From contig JAXDNY010000072.1 in assembly GCA_034669145.1 (NCBI GenBank), positions 1 to 64,000 on the forward strand: a stretch of DNA of 64,000 nucleotides. Reading direction: 5' to 3'. The translations under genes and the position numbers were made by a program. Numbering within the stretch: position 1 is the first letter of the stretch; the number at the start of each line of letters is the position of its first letter. Shown piece by piece: positions 8,347 through 16,088 of the stretch. The notes below the pieces were generated by a model. The model was not told the origin of the DNA, made no database searches, and saw only the letters and a list, made by a program, of their open reading frames with translations. The DNA comes from PALSA-894 sp034669145 (lineage in GTDB: Bacteria > Pseudomonadota > Alphaproteobacteria > Rhizobiales > Xanthobacteraceae).

Positions 8347-9356
8347 TGCCGCACTCCTTCACCCGCAAGCGCCTTGAACCAGCCCGCCGTCGCCTGCGCG
8401 ATCGAAGCGGGATCCCACAGCGGCGCATCGCGCCAGTAATCGATCTGTTCGACGATGCGGCCGACGCCTTCCTCGAAGCTGACCTTCTGACGCCAACCGA
8501 GATCGCGCTGGATCTTGCCGATGTCCGCGAAGGTGCAATCGGGCTCGCCGGGGCGCTTCGGGATATAGGTGACTTCGCCGCCAAGCAGTTCGACCAGCCG
8601 GTTGACCGGCTGCGGATTGCCCGCGCCGAGATTCCACACTTCACCGGTTTTGTCGGTCTCAGCTGCAGCGAGGAACGCTTCGGCAATGTCGGTCACGTAA
8701 AGAAAGTCGCGCGTCTGCGTGCCGTCGCCGACCACCGTAAACGGCTTGCCGGCGAGCTTCTGCTTCAGGAACACGCCGAACACAGCGCCGTAAGCGCCGG
8801 AGGTGCGCGAGCGTGTGCCATAGGCATTGAAGATGCGGATCGAATTGACCGGCAGCTTGTAGACGGTCTGCCAATGAAACGCCGCCTGCTCGCCTTGGTA
8901 CTTGCTCAGCGCGTACGGGTATTGCGGCACGATCGGGTGGTCTTCGCGGGTCGGTGTCGTGGCAAGGCCATAGCAGGACGACGAGGCCGCATAAACGAAC
9001 TTCTTGACGCGCGCGGCGCGCGCGCACTCCAGCATGTGCACGGTGCCCTGCACGTTCGCCGACATGTATTCCATCGGCCGTTCGATCGAGGGCACGATGT
9101 CGCCGATGCCGGCGAAGTGGAACACACAGTCGACACCGTCGAACAGTGCGTGGCCGGGCTGGTACTCGCGGATGTCGGAGGCAACGAACGTGAAAGCCGG
9201 ATTGTCCTTGTGGTGTGCGATGTTCGTCTCGCGGCCACCGAGCAGATTGTCGATCACGCGCACCGCGTAGCCGCGGCCGATCAAGAGATCGACCATGTGA
9301 CTTCCAATAAAGCCGGCGCCCCCCGTGACGAGCGCAGTCCCGCGCGCTCCGGTCAT
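8343..9356 (-). CDS. NAD-dependent epimerase/dehydratase (UDP-hexose 4-epimerase-like)
   Basis: A 337-residue extended SDR with TGGAGFIGSHMVD, an ASSSCYG serine strand and an intact YALSKYQGE (YxxxK). The NAYGTRSRTSGAYGAVFG segment and the GDGTQTRDFLYVTDIA loop are typical of GalE/WbpP-type sugar-nucleotide epimerases. Its substrate is probably an NDP-sugar made in this cluster; the name cannot be refined. It overlaps both neighbours by 4 nt (9353-9356 and 8343-8346), so it is coupled to the upstream SDR and to the HldE-like gene. Confidence 0.85.
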   Translation of the reverse strand: MTGARGTALVTGGAGFIGSHMVDLLIGRGYAVRVIDNLLGGRETNIAHHKDNPAFTFVASDIREYQPGHALFDGVDCVFHFAGIGDIVPSIERPMEYMSANVQGTVHMLECARAARVKKFVYAASSSCYGLATTPTREDHPIVPQYPYALSKYQGEQAAFHWQTVYKLPVNSIRIFNAYGTRSRTSGAYGAVFGVFLKQKLAGKPFTVVGDGTQTRDFLYVTDIAEAFLAAAETDKTGEVWNLGAGNPQPVNRLVELLGGEVTYIPKRPGEPDCTFADIGKIQRDLGWRQKVSFEEGVGRIVEQIDYWRDAPLWDPASIAQATAGWFKALAGEGVRQ

Positions 9357-10360
9357 TTCGCCCCGATCTTCTTCATGGTGCGGACGTTGTAGTACCAGTC
9401 GTCGTCGAAGCTCGCCGGCAGCAAGTGATTGCGGAACGCACGCGTGAGGTCGCGCACCGCGTCCTCGATGTTGCGCTTGGGCTCAAAGCCGAGCACGCGG
9501 CGCACCTTGTCGGAATTGACGTGATAGGAGCGCGTGTCGTTGCTCAGCGTCGTCTTGATCTTGATCTCGCCCTTCTCGGGCATCTCTTCTTCCACGACGC
9601 GCTTCACGATCAGCGCTATGTCGGCGATCGAATGGTTCTGGAAACCGATATTGAAGATCTCGCCGTGGATTTTTTCGTGCGGCGCCTCCAGCATCAGCAA
9701 ATAAGCATCGACCATGTCGTCGACATGGAGGTTCGGCCGCATCTGCGCGCCGCCGAACACCTGGATCTCGCCCTTGTTGACGGCGTGGTTGGTCAGGATG
9801 TTGACCGAGAGATCGAGCCGCGTGCGCGGCGAGTAGCCGCAGATCGTCGCCGGGCGGATGACCACGCAGGTGAAATCATCCGCCATGTATTTCCACAGCT
9901 CGGGTTCACACAGGCCCTTGAACTTGTTGTAGAGCGTGAGCGGCACGAGCGGATGGTCTTCGGTCACATCCGGCGAGTCGCTCACGCCGTAGACCGAGCT
10001 CGATGAGGCATAGACGAAGCGCTTCACGCCGGCGTCCTTCGCGGCCTTCACCATCGGCGCGAAGCAATCGTAGTTGATGGTCTTCGACAGGTTTTCGTCG
10101 AGTTCGAAGCTGGCGTCGTTCGAGATGCAGGCGAGATGCAGGACCGCGTCGTGTCCCTTCATCGCCTCGGCGAGCTTGGCGGTGTCGCGGATGTCGCCCT
10201 GGATGATGGTCAACTCCGGGACGTTCGGGAAGCGGGCGCCGAAATAGAGGGTGTCATAGACGGTAACGTTATAGCCGGCCTGGAGCAGCCGGGGCGTGAG
10301 GACATGCCCGACATACCCGGCGCCGCCCGTGACGAGGACATTCTGGAACTGAAGGCTCAT
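9353..10360 (-). CDS. NAD-dependent epimerase/dehydratase
   Basis: A 335-residue extended SDR with TGGAGYVGHVLTPRLL, ASSSSVYG and catalytic YNKFK. The IRPATICGYSPRTRLDLSV region and GGAQMRPNLHVDD loop place it with sugar-nucleotide epimerases/dehydratases of polysaccharide clusters. It is the first gene after a 167-bp gap and so may follow a promoter within 10361-10527. It overlaps the next SDR by 4 nt. I see no feature that fixes the substrate. Confidence 0.85.
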   Translation of the reverse strand: MSLQFQNVLVTGGAGYVGHVLTPRLLQAGYNVTVYDTLYFGARFPNVPELTIIQGDIRDTAKLAEAMKGHDAVLHLACISNDASFELDENLSKTINYDCFAPMVKAAKDAGVKRFVYASSSSVYGVSDSPDVTEDHPLVPLTLYNKFKGLCEPELWKYMADDFTCVVIRPATICGYSPRTRLDLSVNILTNHAVNKGEIQVFGGAQMRPNLHVDDMVDAYLLMLEAPHEKIHGEIFNIGFQNHSIADIALIVKRVVEEEMPEKGEIKIKTTLSNDTRSYHVNSDKVRRVLGFEPKRNIEDAVRDLTRAFRNHLLPASFDDDWYYNVRTMKKIGAK

Positions 10361-10527
10361 GGTGTGGAATCGCCCGCAAATAACGCTCTGGACACGAAAT
10401 GTTGGAGGGGACGGCCCCCACCGCCGGCGGCTTGTTTAAGAGGCCGGGCGGCCGGTCGCAAGCAAAATGACGGGCCTTGTTCCGGGTGGAAATCGCCTAA
10501 ACGGGGCCGTTTGGAACTCGAATCGCC
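10361..10527. other. Intergenic gap between two operon blocks
   Basis: This is the largest gap in the left minus-strand series (167 bp). It has no ORF. A short perfect inverted repeat, aaacgg-gg-ccgttt, lies at 10499-10512 just after the HddC stop but has no T-tract. The gap may carry a promoter for the 10360-3695 block; I could not assign -35/-10 elements with confidence. Confidence 0.35.
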
Positions 10528-11256
10528 CTACTCTTTCGGCGCACGGGCTTGAGCCACCCGAATGTAGGCTTCGAAATCGTCGAGGCCCTCGGGCGATCCC
10601 GCCTCGTAGAAGCGTTCGAAGATTTCGTGCGCGCGCAGCTTTCCGGCCCGGCTGAGCCGGGTGAGCACGTGCGCGAGGTCGCATGTCTCCCCGGCGGTCA
10701 TTTCGTCCTGCACGACGTCGCGCCGCAGAACCGACAAGCCGTAGTCGATGAACTCCATGCCTTCGGCGGCCGGGCCGGAGGCGAATTTGTCGTACAGGAC
10801 GAGTTTGCCGTCGCGCACGACCACATTGCTGCGGTCCCACCGGCCCCGATTGCGCATCACCGTCATGGTGCAGCACCGGCCATTTTCCGAGGTGTGCCAC
10901 ACCGGCGCAAAATCGATCGGCAGATAGGAATCGCCGTACAGCACGAAGAAGGCTTCATTGAGCAAGTTCTGATCGGCCGCGTAGCGCAGCGCGCCGCCGG
11001 TCCCGCGCAAGATCTCCCCTTCATCCGAATAGACGACCGACACTCCGAACCGCGCGCCGTCACCGATCGCGTCCGCGATCATCGCGCCGCGGTAGCCGAC
11101 GGAGAGAACGACATCCCGCACGCCCTGGCGCTTGAGCCACTCAAGCTGGTAAGCGACGAACGGCTTGTCCAGCACGGGGATCAGCGCCTTCGGCAGGTCG
11201 CCGCTGCGCCCGCGAATGCGCGTGCCGAGACCACCGGCAAGGATCACGCATTGCAT
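10528..11256 (-). CDS. hddC: D-glycero-alpha-D-manno-heptose 1-phosphate guanylyltransferase-like nucleotidyltransferase
   Basis: A 242-residue sugar-1-phosphate nucleotidyltransferase with the N-terminal signature LAGGLGTRIRGRSGDLPKALIPV, an intact pyrophosphorylase G-x-G-T-R...PKxL motif, and the GTGGALRYA substrate strand. The size and form match HddC/RfbA-like single-domain transferases. The assignment to heptose rests on context: it lies 2 nt downstream of an HddA-type kinase, with GmhB three genes upstream in the same direction. It would transfer GMP to heptose-1-phosphate to give GDP-heptose. A hexose-1-phosphate substrate cannot be excluded. Confidence 0.78.
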   Translation of the reverse strand: MQCVILAGGLGTRIRGRSGDLPKALIPVLDKPFVAYQLEWLKRQGVRDVVLSVGYRGAMIADAIGDGARFGVSVVYSDEGEILRGTGGALRYAADQNLLNEAFFVLYGDSYLPIDFAPVWHTSENGRCCTMTVMRNRGRWDRSNVVVRDGKLVLYDKFASGPAAEGMEFIDYGLSVLRRDVVQDEMTAGETCDLAHVLTRLSRAGKLRAHEIFERFYEAGSPEGLDDFEAYIRVAQARAPKE

Positions 11257-11258
11257 CG

Positions 11259-12236
11259 CTATTCCCGGACGAGAACGGTCGAGCCGTCGAAATCGAACTT
11301 GAAGCGCACTTCATCAAGCCCTTCGCGCGCCATGGCATCCCGCACCCCCGCCGTGTCGCCGGCGTACAGCATCAGGAAACCGCCGCCGCCGGCGCCGACC
11401 AGCTTGCCGCCGAGCGCGCCGTTCGCCATCGCGGCATCGTAGTAGCGGTCGATGCTGTCGTTCGACATGCCGGACGAGCGGCCGCGCTTGCGCTGCCAGT
11501 GCTCATGCATCAATCGCGCGAAGGCCTGATTGTCGCCCGCCACCAGCACCTTCTTGATCTCGCGACCGAGGTCGACCACGAAATGGAGGTTCTTGATCAT
11601 CTCGGCGTCGTTCGACTCCGACTTCGATTGCTGGTCGGCGAGCAAATTCGAAGCGCTGCGCGAGTAACCGGTGAAGAACAGCAGCAGGTGGTCTTCGAGA
11701 TCGTGCAGGCCGCGGTTGGTGATCGCGAGCGGCGAAACCTGCACCTGCCCGCTTTTGTCGACCTCGAAACACGTGATGCCGCCGAACGCCGCGATGTACT
11801 GGTCCTGCTTGCCCACCGGCTCGTTCAGCAGGTTCATCTCGATGTGGCAGGCTTCCTCGGCGAGCGACGACGTCGTCACCGGCTCGCGCTTGTAGGCATA
11901 GATCGCGCGCAGCAGCGCAACCGTGAAACTGCCCGATGACCCAAGCCCGGTGCCGGCCGGAATGTCCGCGAGACTGACGATCTCCACGGGGCCGAGTTTG
12001 TGCAGCTTGATCGCTTCGCGGATGATCCGGTGCTTGATCTCGTCTGGATTGGTGACGCGCTCCTGCGAGGAGTAGCGGATCGAATATTCGCCGGTGAAGA
12101 TCTTGTTGATGCCGATGTAGACGTGCTTGTCGATCGCCGCCGATATGAAGAAACCGCCGAACCGCTCGTAATACGACGGCAAATCCGATCCGCCACCGCC
12201 GATCGAAATGCGCAGCGGTGTGCGGATCAGGATCAT
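11259..12236 (-). CDS. hddA: GHMP kinase, D-glycero-alpha-D-manno-heptose 7-phosphate kinase
   Basis: A 325-residue GHMP kinase. It begins RTPLRISIGGGGSDLPSYY, the family N-terminal substrate motif. The ATP loop is PAGTGLGSSGSFTVALL and the C-terminal motif 3 is KLVGAGGGGFLMLY. The RISIGGGGSDLPSYY start is characteristic of HddA-type (heptose 7-phosphate 1-kinase) proteins and related fucokinase-like enzymes. It would make heptose 1,7-bisphosphate for GmhB, encoded upstream. The start is 44 nt after the transaldolase-like gene. Confidence 0.85.
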   Translation of the reverse strand: MILIRTPLRISIGGGGSDLPSYYERFGGFFISAAIDKHVYIGINKIFTGEYSIRYSSQERVTNPDEIKHRIIREAIKLHKLGPVEIVSLADIPAGTGLGSSGSFTVALLRAIYAYKREPVTTSSLAEEACHIEMNLLNEPVGKQDQYIAAFGGITCFEVDKSGQVQVSPLAITNRGLHDLEDHLLLFFTGYSRSASNLLADQQSKSESNDAEMIKNLHFVVDLGREIKKVLVAGDNQAFARLMHEHWQRKRGRSSGMSNDSIDRYYDAAMANGALGGKLVGAGGGGFLMLYAGDTAGVRDAMAREGLDEVRFKFDFDGSTVLVRE

Positions 12237-12280
12237 CTATTCTTCTCTTGGCGACGGAGCGGCGACGCGGGGCGCGCCGC

Positions 12281-13000
12281 TTACAGCTTGTAACCCGCGG
12301 CCGCACCGTCGTTGTAGAACATCTTGACGGTGTCGAGCGAGAACACACCGAGGTCCTTGCCGGCGGTGCTGAGCTTCTTGAAGATGTCCGGCGTCACCGT
12401 GATGACATGGCAGCCGATCTCGTCCGCCTGGAAGATATTGAGAAGTTCGCGCGGGCTCGCCCAGATCACCTCCATGCCGCCCGCCGTGTTGCAGGCCTTT
12501 ACAGCCTGCACCATGAACGGGAGCGGATCGCGCCCGGTGTCGGCGATGCGCCCGGCAAAGACCGAGACGTAGGAGTGCTTGGTGCCTTTCAGCGCGTCCA
12601 CAACCTCGTCGATCTGCGGCGCGGTCAGGATCGCGGTCACGTTCAGTTGCGCGCCCTTCTGCACCAGCCGCTTGATCAGCGGCACCGCGCTTTCGCCCTT
12701 CGTGTTGGTCACCGGAATCTTGGCGAACACGTTCTTCCCCCACGACGCGATCTTGAGCGCCTGGCGCTCCATGTCGTCGAAATCGTCGGAAAACACCTCG
12801 AACGAAATCGGCCGGTCCGGAATGTGGCCGAGGATGTCCTTGGCGAAGGCTTCGTAGTCCTTGATGCCGGCCTGGCGCATCAGCGTCGGATTGGTGGTGA
12901 AGCCCTTCACATCCTTGTTGCCGTAAAGCTCCAGCATGCGCGCCTTGTCGGCGCCGTCGGCGAAAATCTTGACCTTCAAAGCCTCAACACTCGGTGTCAT
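12281..13000 (-). CDS. Transaldolase/fructose-6-phosphate aldolase-family enzyme
   Basis: A 239-residue class I aldolase of the transaldolase family. Visible residues are Asp15 in IFADGAD, GFTTNPT (Thr35, Thr36, Asn37), the Schiff-base lysine Lys94 in NVFAKIPV, and LNVTAILT. The protein is the short form, closer in size to fructose-6-phosphate aldolase than to the ~320-residue TalB. It would transfer or add a three-carbon ketol unit to an aldehyde acceptor. Its place between GmhB (4-nt overlap, 12997-13000) and HddA suggests a dedicated role in sugar synthesis. It could supply a sedoheptulose-type precursor or extend an aldehyde made by a Cys-less dehydrogenase; both are inference. Confidence 0.85.
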   Translation of the reverse strand: MTPSVEALKVKIFADGADKARMLELYGNKDVKGFTTNPTLMRQAGIKDYEAFAKDILGHIPDRPISFEVFSDDFDDMERQALKIASWGKNVFAKIPVTNTKGESAVPLIKRLVQKGAQLNVTAILTAPQIDEVVDALKGTKHSYVSVFAGRIADTGRDPLPFMVQAVKACNTAGGMEVIWASPRELLNIFQADEIGCHVITVTPDIFKKLSTAGKDLGVFSLDTVKMFYNDGAAAGYKL

Positions 13001-13548
13001 CTGAGCCCTTCGGATATCTTGATAATGTCCGGCGTGATGGCGGCGAGCGATGTCGTCACCATGTCCGGACGTTCTGGACGAGGTTCTTTATAGCCGTAGT
13101 CGATAAACACGGTGCGGCAGCCGGCTGATCGCCCGGCTTCCACGTCGCGCCAGCGGTCTCCTACCATGAAGCTGTTGGCAAGGTCGATATCCCAGCGTTG
13201 CGCCGCCTGCAGCAGCAGACCGGGCTTCGGCTTGCGGCAGTCGCAGTTGGCCGCATCGTTGTGCGGGCAGACGAAGATGTCGTCGACTCCGGTTGCCTTC
13301 TTAACGGCCTGATTGAGCTCGTCGACGCGCGCCGCCGTGGTCTTGGCGTTCGCGATGTCCGGCTGGTTGGTGACGACGATCAGCAGGAAGCCCGCTTTCT
13401 TCAGTTGCGCGCAGGCCTCCGGAACGCCCGGCAGGATGCGCAGTTCGGCGTGATTCATCGGCGAGAACGGCTTGCCGTTGACCACCAGTGCGTCATTGAT
13501 GACGCCGTCACGGTCGAGGAATACGGCACGGCGTTTGGCGTTCGGCAT
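12997..13548 (-). CDS. gmhB: D-glycero-D-manno-heptose 1,7-bisphosphate phosphatase (HAD-IIIA)
   Basis: A 183-residue HAD phosphatase with FLDRDGVIND (nucleophile Asp12, Asp14), VVTNQPD (motif II), CRKPKPG (motif III lysine) and VGDRWRDVEAG (motif IV). A zinc-site Cys-His-Cys-Cys cluster, CPHNDAANCDC, is present, as in GmhB. It should remove the 7-phosphate of heptose 1,7-bisphosphate, between the HddA and HddC steps. It overlaps the transaldolase start by 4 nt. Confidence 0.88.
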   Translation of the reverse strand: MPNAKRRAVFLDRDGVINDALVVNGKPFSPMNHAELRILPGVPEACAQLKKAGFLLIVVTNQPDIANAKTTAARVDELNQAVKKATGVDDIFVCPHNDAANCDCRKPKPGLLLQAAQRWDIDLANSFMVGDRWRDVEAGRSAGCRTVFIDYGYKEPRPERPDMVTTSLAAITPDIIKISEGLR

Positions 13549-13552
13549 GCGA

Positions 13553-14128
13553 TCAGGCTGCTTCGCTAAAAAGTTCCGGACGCCGCAGCCGCAGGGTCTG
13601 CACCAGCATCGCGGTGGACAGATCGACCGGCGCTCCCAGTTCCAGCATCCGCGCCAGCTCGGACAGCTTCATCTCGACGATCTCGATGTCCTCGCTCTCG
13701 TCCGGCACGCCGCCCCCCGCGCTCACGAAGTCGTCCTTCTGGTACGCCGCGAGATACAAATCAATGCACATGGTGGACACGCCGGGCATGTTCATGCCGG
13801 TGATCACATGCTCTAGGCCGCCCAGGCGCAGCCCCGCCTCTTCGAGCGCCTCGCGCCTGATGCAGGCGACGGGATCATTCCCCTGCCGCCCGCCCGCGAT
13901 GACCTCCAGCGTGTGGTCGATGCCATTGGCGTAGAGCATCGGCGCGCGGAATTGCTTCACCAGAATGGCGGTGCGGCGCACGGGATCATAAGCAAGCACG
14001 CCGACGGCGTGGCCGTGATCCTCGATCTCGCGCGTGACCGACTGGCCGTCCTCCAAACGGATCGTCGCGATGAGGAATTTGCCCCATCCGTCGTGAACGA
14101 CTTTCGTATCGGTGATCTTGATCGCCAT
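13553..14128 (-). CDS. Nudix hydrolase, GDP-sugar/ADP-ribose pyrophosphatase-like (NudK-type)
   Basis: A 191-residue Nudix protein from the ATG at 14128, which shares one base with the stop of the upstream SDR; the longer frame adds an unlikely basic leader. The box reads AGGRQGNDPVACIRREALEEAG. It aligns best with NudK-type GDP-mannose pyrophosphatases (CIRKEAIEE), but the first acidic residue is Asp instead of Glu. NudK-type enzymes cleave GDP-sugars to GMP and sugar-1-phosphate. A position directly behind the GmhB/HddA/HddC block suggests turnover or quality control of a GDP-sugar. This is inference. Confidence 0.82.
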   Translation of the reverse strand: MAIKITDTKVVHDGWGKFLIATIRLEDGQSVTREIEDHGHAVGVLAYDPVRRTAILVKQFRAPMLYANGIDHTLEVIAGGRQGNDPVACIRREALEEAGLRLGGLEHVITGMNMPGVSTMCIDLYLAAYQKDDFVSAGGGVPDESEDIEIVEMKLSELARMLELGAPVDLSTAMLVQTLRLRRPELFSEAA

Positions 14129-15063
14129 CAGCGGCCTGCGTCCGCGACGCGCCAATATTCAATGATCGAGCGAAGCGTGCCGGCGAGGTCGTGCTTCGGC
14201 TGCCAGCCGAGCGCGCGCAGCTTGCGCGAATCCCCAATCCGCACTTGCTGATCGAGCGGACGCGCCAGTGCGGGATCGGCAACGGCGTTGACCGGCACGG
14301 TCGCGAGCTTGCGATATCCGTCGAGAATATCGCCGATGCGCACGCCATGCCCGCTCGCAACGTTGTAGACCTCGCCGCGCTTGCCGGCTTCGGCGATGCG
14401 CAGAATTCCGCTCACGCCGTCGCGCACATCCATGATGTCTCGCACGACATCGAGCGCGCCGACACGCATCTCGGTCGCGCGGCCTTGCTCGATTGCAACG
14501 ATACGCCGGGCGAAGTCGGAACAGACATCGCCGGCCTTGCGCGGCCCCGCCAGCAGGAAAGGCCGAAAGCCGACAACGTCGAGATCGTAGTGGCGGAGAT
14601 AAAGCTGCGCCGTTTGCCAGGCTGCGAGCTTCGACACGCCGTACGGGCTGTTTGGGTCGGTCGGGGTGCTTTCGGAGATCGGTTGTCCGCCCGTCACGTC
14701 GGCATATTCGGCACTCGAACCCGCGATCAGCACGCGCGCCTTCGGGGCAGTCTTGCGCGCAGCCTCAAGAAGGTTGGCGGTCCCAATAACGTTGGTCTGG
14801 AACGTGGTCGCGGGCTCGGACCACGACTTGCCCGGCGAACTCTGCGCCGCGAGATGAACGATCAGCTCGGGCGCGGCAGATGACATTTGGCGCAAGACAG
14901 CGTCCGCGTCCTTGACATCGACGGCGACGACCTCGACCTTCCCGCTCCAGTCGCCCGCGCGCGTCTCGCGTGTCCATGCCTGCACCGCGTCGCCACGCCG
15001 CGTCAGCTCATCGACCAGATGCCAGCCGATCAATCCGCCCGCGCCGGTGACGACAACACGCAT
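14128..15063 (-). CDS. GDP-sugar SDR, RMD/GDP-4-keto-6-deoxy-sugar reductase-like
   Basis: A 311-residue extended SDR with TGAGGLIGWHLVD, an AGSSAEYA strand and YGVSKLAAWQ (intact YxxxK). The region VGFRPFLLAGPRKAGDVCSDFARRIVAIEQG closely resembles the GDP-mannose dehydratase/GDP-6-deoxy-D-mannose reductase group (FNHTGPGQ...FA.QIA..E). Such enzymes act on GDP-sugars, and here GDP-heptose is a likely pathway metabolite, so a GDP-heptose reductase or epimerase is possible. It is coupled to the Nudix gene by a 1-nt overlap and directly abuts the Gfo/Idh/MocA gene. Confidence 0.8.
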   Translation of the reverse strand: MRVVVTGAGGLIGWHLVDELTRRGDAVQAWTRETRAGDWSGKVEVVAVDVKDADAVLRQMSSAAPELIVHLAAQSSPGKSWSEPATTFQTNVIGTANLLEAARKTAPKARVLIAGSSAEYADVTGGQPISESTPTDPNSPYGVSKLAAWQTAQLYLRHYDLDVVGFRPFLLAGPRKAGDVCSDFARRIVAIEQGRATEMRVGALDVVRDIMDVRDGVSGILRIAEAGKRGEVYNVASGHGVRIGDILDGYRKLATVPVNAVADPALARPLDQQVRIGDSRKLRALGWQPKHDLAGTLRSIIEYWRVADAGR

Positions 15064-16086
15064 CTATGACCGCGATCCGAATCCCGGGATACGGACGACC
15101 GACCGCGTGCGCTCGGCTTCGTACGCCGCCAGCGTTGCGCGCACGGCCTCCAGACCGTCGATATCGCTGCCGAGCGGCACGCGGTTTTCTGCGATGGCGG
15201 ACTTGAACTCGCGCCACTCCGACTGCCACGACGAGTCGCCGCCGCGGTAGTCGATCACGAGATCCTGGAACGGCGCGGTGAAATCCCGCTTCCCGACACG
15301 CAGCCGCTCGGTGCCGTAGCTCGCGCCAAGACCCTCGACCTCGAAGTAGCCGTCCTCGCCCATCAGCTCGAACGAGAACAGGTTCTTCCAGTGCGTGAGA
15401 CTGGAATGCAGCGTCGCCATCGCGCCGTCCGCCGAGCGGAACAGCGCCATGCCGTTGTCCTCGAGCGGCTGCTCGCGGAAATAGCCGATCGAGGTCATGC
15501 AGCTCACATCGGTGAGATCGCCGAGAAACCAGCGGAACAGGTCGACCGCGTGCGGCCCCTGCTCCGCAAACTGCCCGCCCGCCGCGCGGGCCGGATCGGC
15601 GCGCCACTCCTTCTCGTAGCCCGGCCGTCCGCAGATGCCATAGCGGCAGCGCGCCGCGATGGGCTTACCGAAGTCTCCGGCCTCGAAGCGCTTGCGCGCC
15701 TCCAGGATCGCCGGATGGTGGCGGTGGTTGAAACCGCATTTGAGCACGCGCTTGGCGGCGCGCGCGGCGGCGACCATCGCCTCGGCCTCTTCAACGGTCC
15801 GGCAAAGCGGCTTTTCGCACAGCACGTGTTTGCCGGCCAGCAGCGCCGCGATCGTGATGTCGGCATGCAGGTGCGGCGGCGTGCACACCAGGATCGCGTC
15901 GACATCCTTGCGCTCGACGGCGCGCCGCCAATCGGTACCCCACGATCCACCGAACTGTTCGATCAGGCCTTTCGGCGGCGTCGGCTCATGCCCGACAATC
16001 TCGACAAGCTCGTCGTCCGGGGATTGCTGGATCACCGGCGCGCGGCGGCGCGTCTGAAGCCCGGCACCGATGAAGGACACGCGCAT
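15064..16086 (-). CDS. Gfo/Idh/MocA-family oxidoreductase
   Basis: A 340-residue NAD(P)-dependent oxidoreductase. It has an N-terminal Rossmann fold (SFIGAGLQTRRRAPVI), the VLCEKPLCRT segment with its conserved lysine, NHRHHPAIL, and the C-terminal GGQFAEQGPHAVDLFRWFLGD with Asp/His in the expected places. Unlike the copy at 5850-6779 it has the typical family length. The two are paralogues, each next to a Cys-less nucleotide-sugar dehydrogenase gene, which suggests two parallel oxidation/reduction modules. The substrate is unknown. Confidence 0.87.
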   Translation of the reverse strand: MRVSFIGAGLQTRRRAPVIQQSPDDELVEIVGHEPTPPKGLIEQFGGSWGTDWRRAVERKDVDAILVCTPPHLHADITIAALLAGKHVLCEKPLCRTVEEAEAMVAAARAAKRVLKCGFNHRHHPAILEARKRFEAGDFGKPIAARCRYGICGRPGYEKEWRADPARAAGGQFAEQGPHAVDLFRWFLGDLTDVSCMTSIGYFREQPLEDNGMALFRSADGAMATLHSSLTHWKNLFSFELMGEDGYFEVEGLGASYGTERLRVGKRDFTAPFQDLVIDYRGGDSSWQSEWREFKSAIAENRVPLGSDIDGLEAVRATLAAYEAERTRSVVRIPGFGSRS

Positions 16087-16088
16087 CG

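Noticed and set aside
10499..10512. Terminator after hddC
   Set aside because: The inverted repeat has only 6-bp arms with a 2-nt centre and no T-tract.
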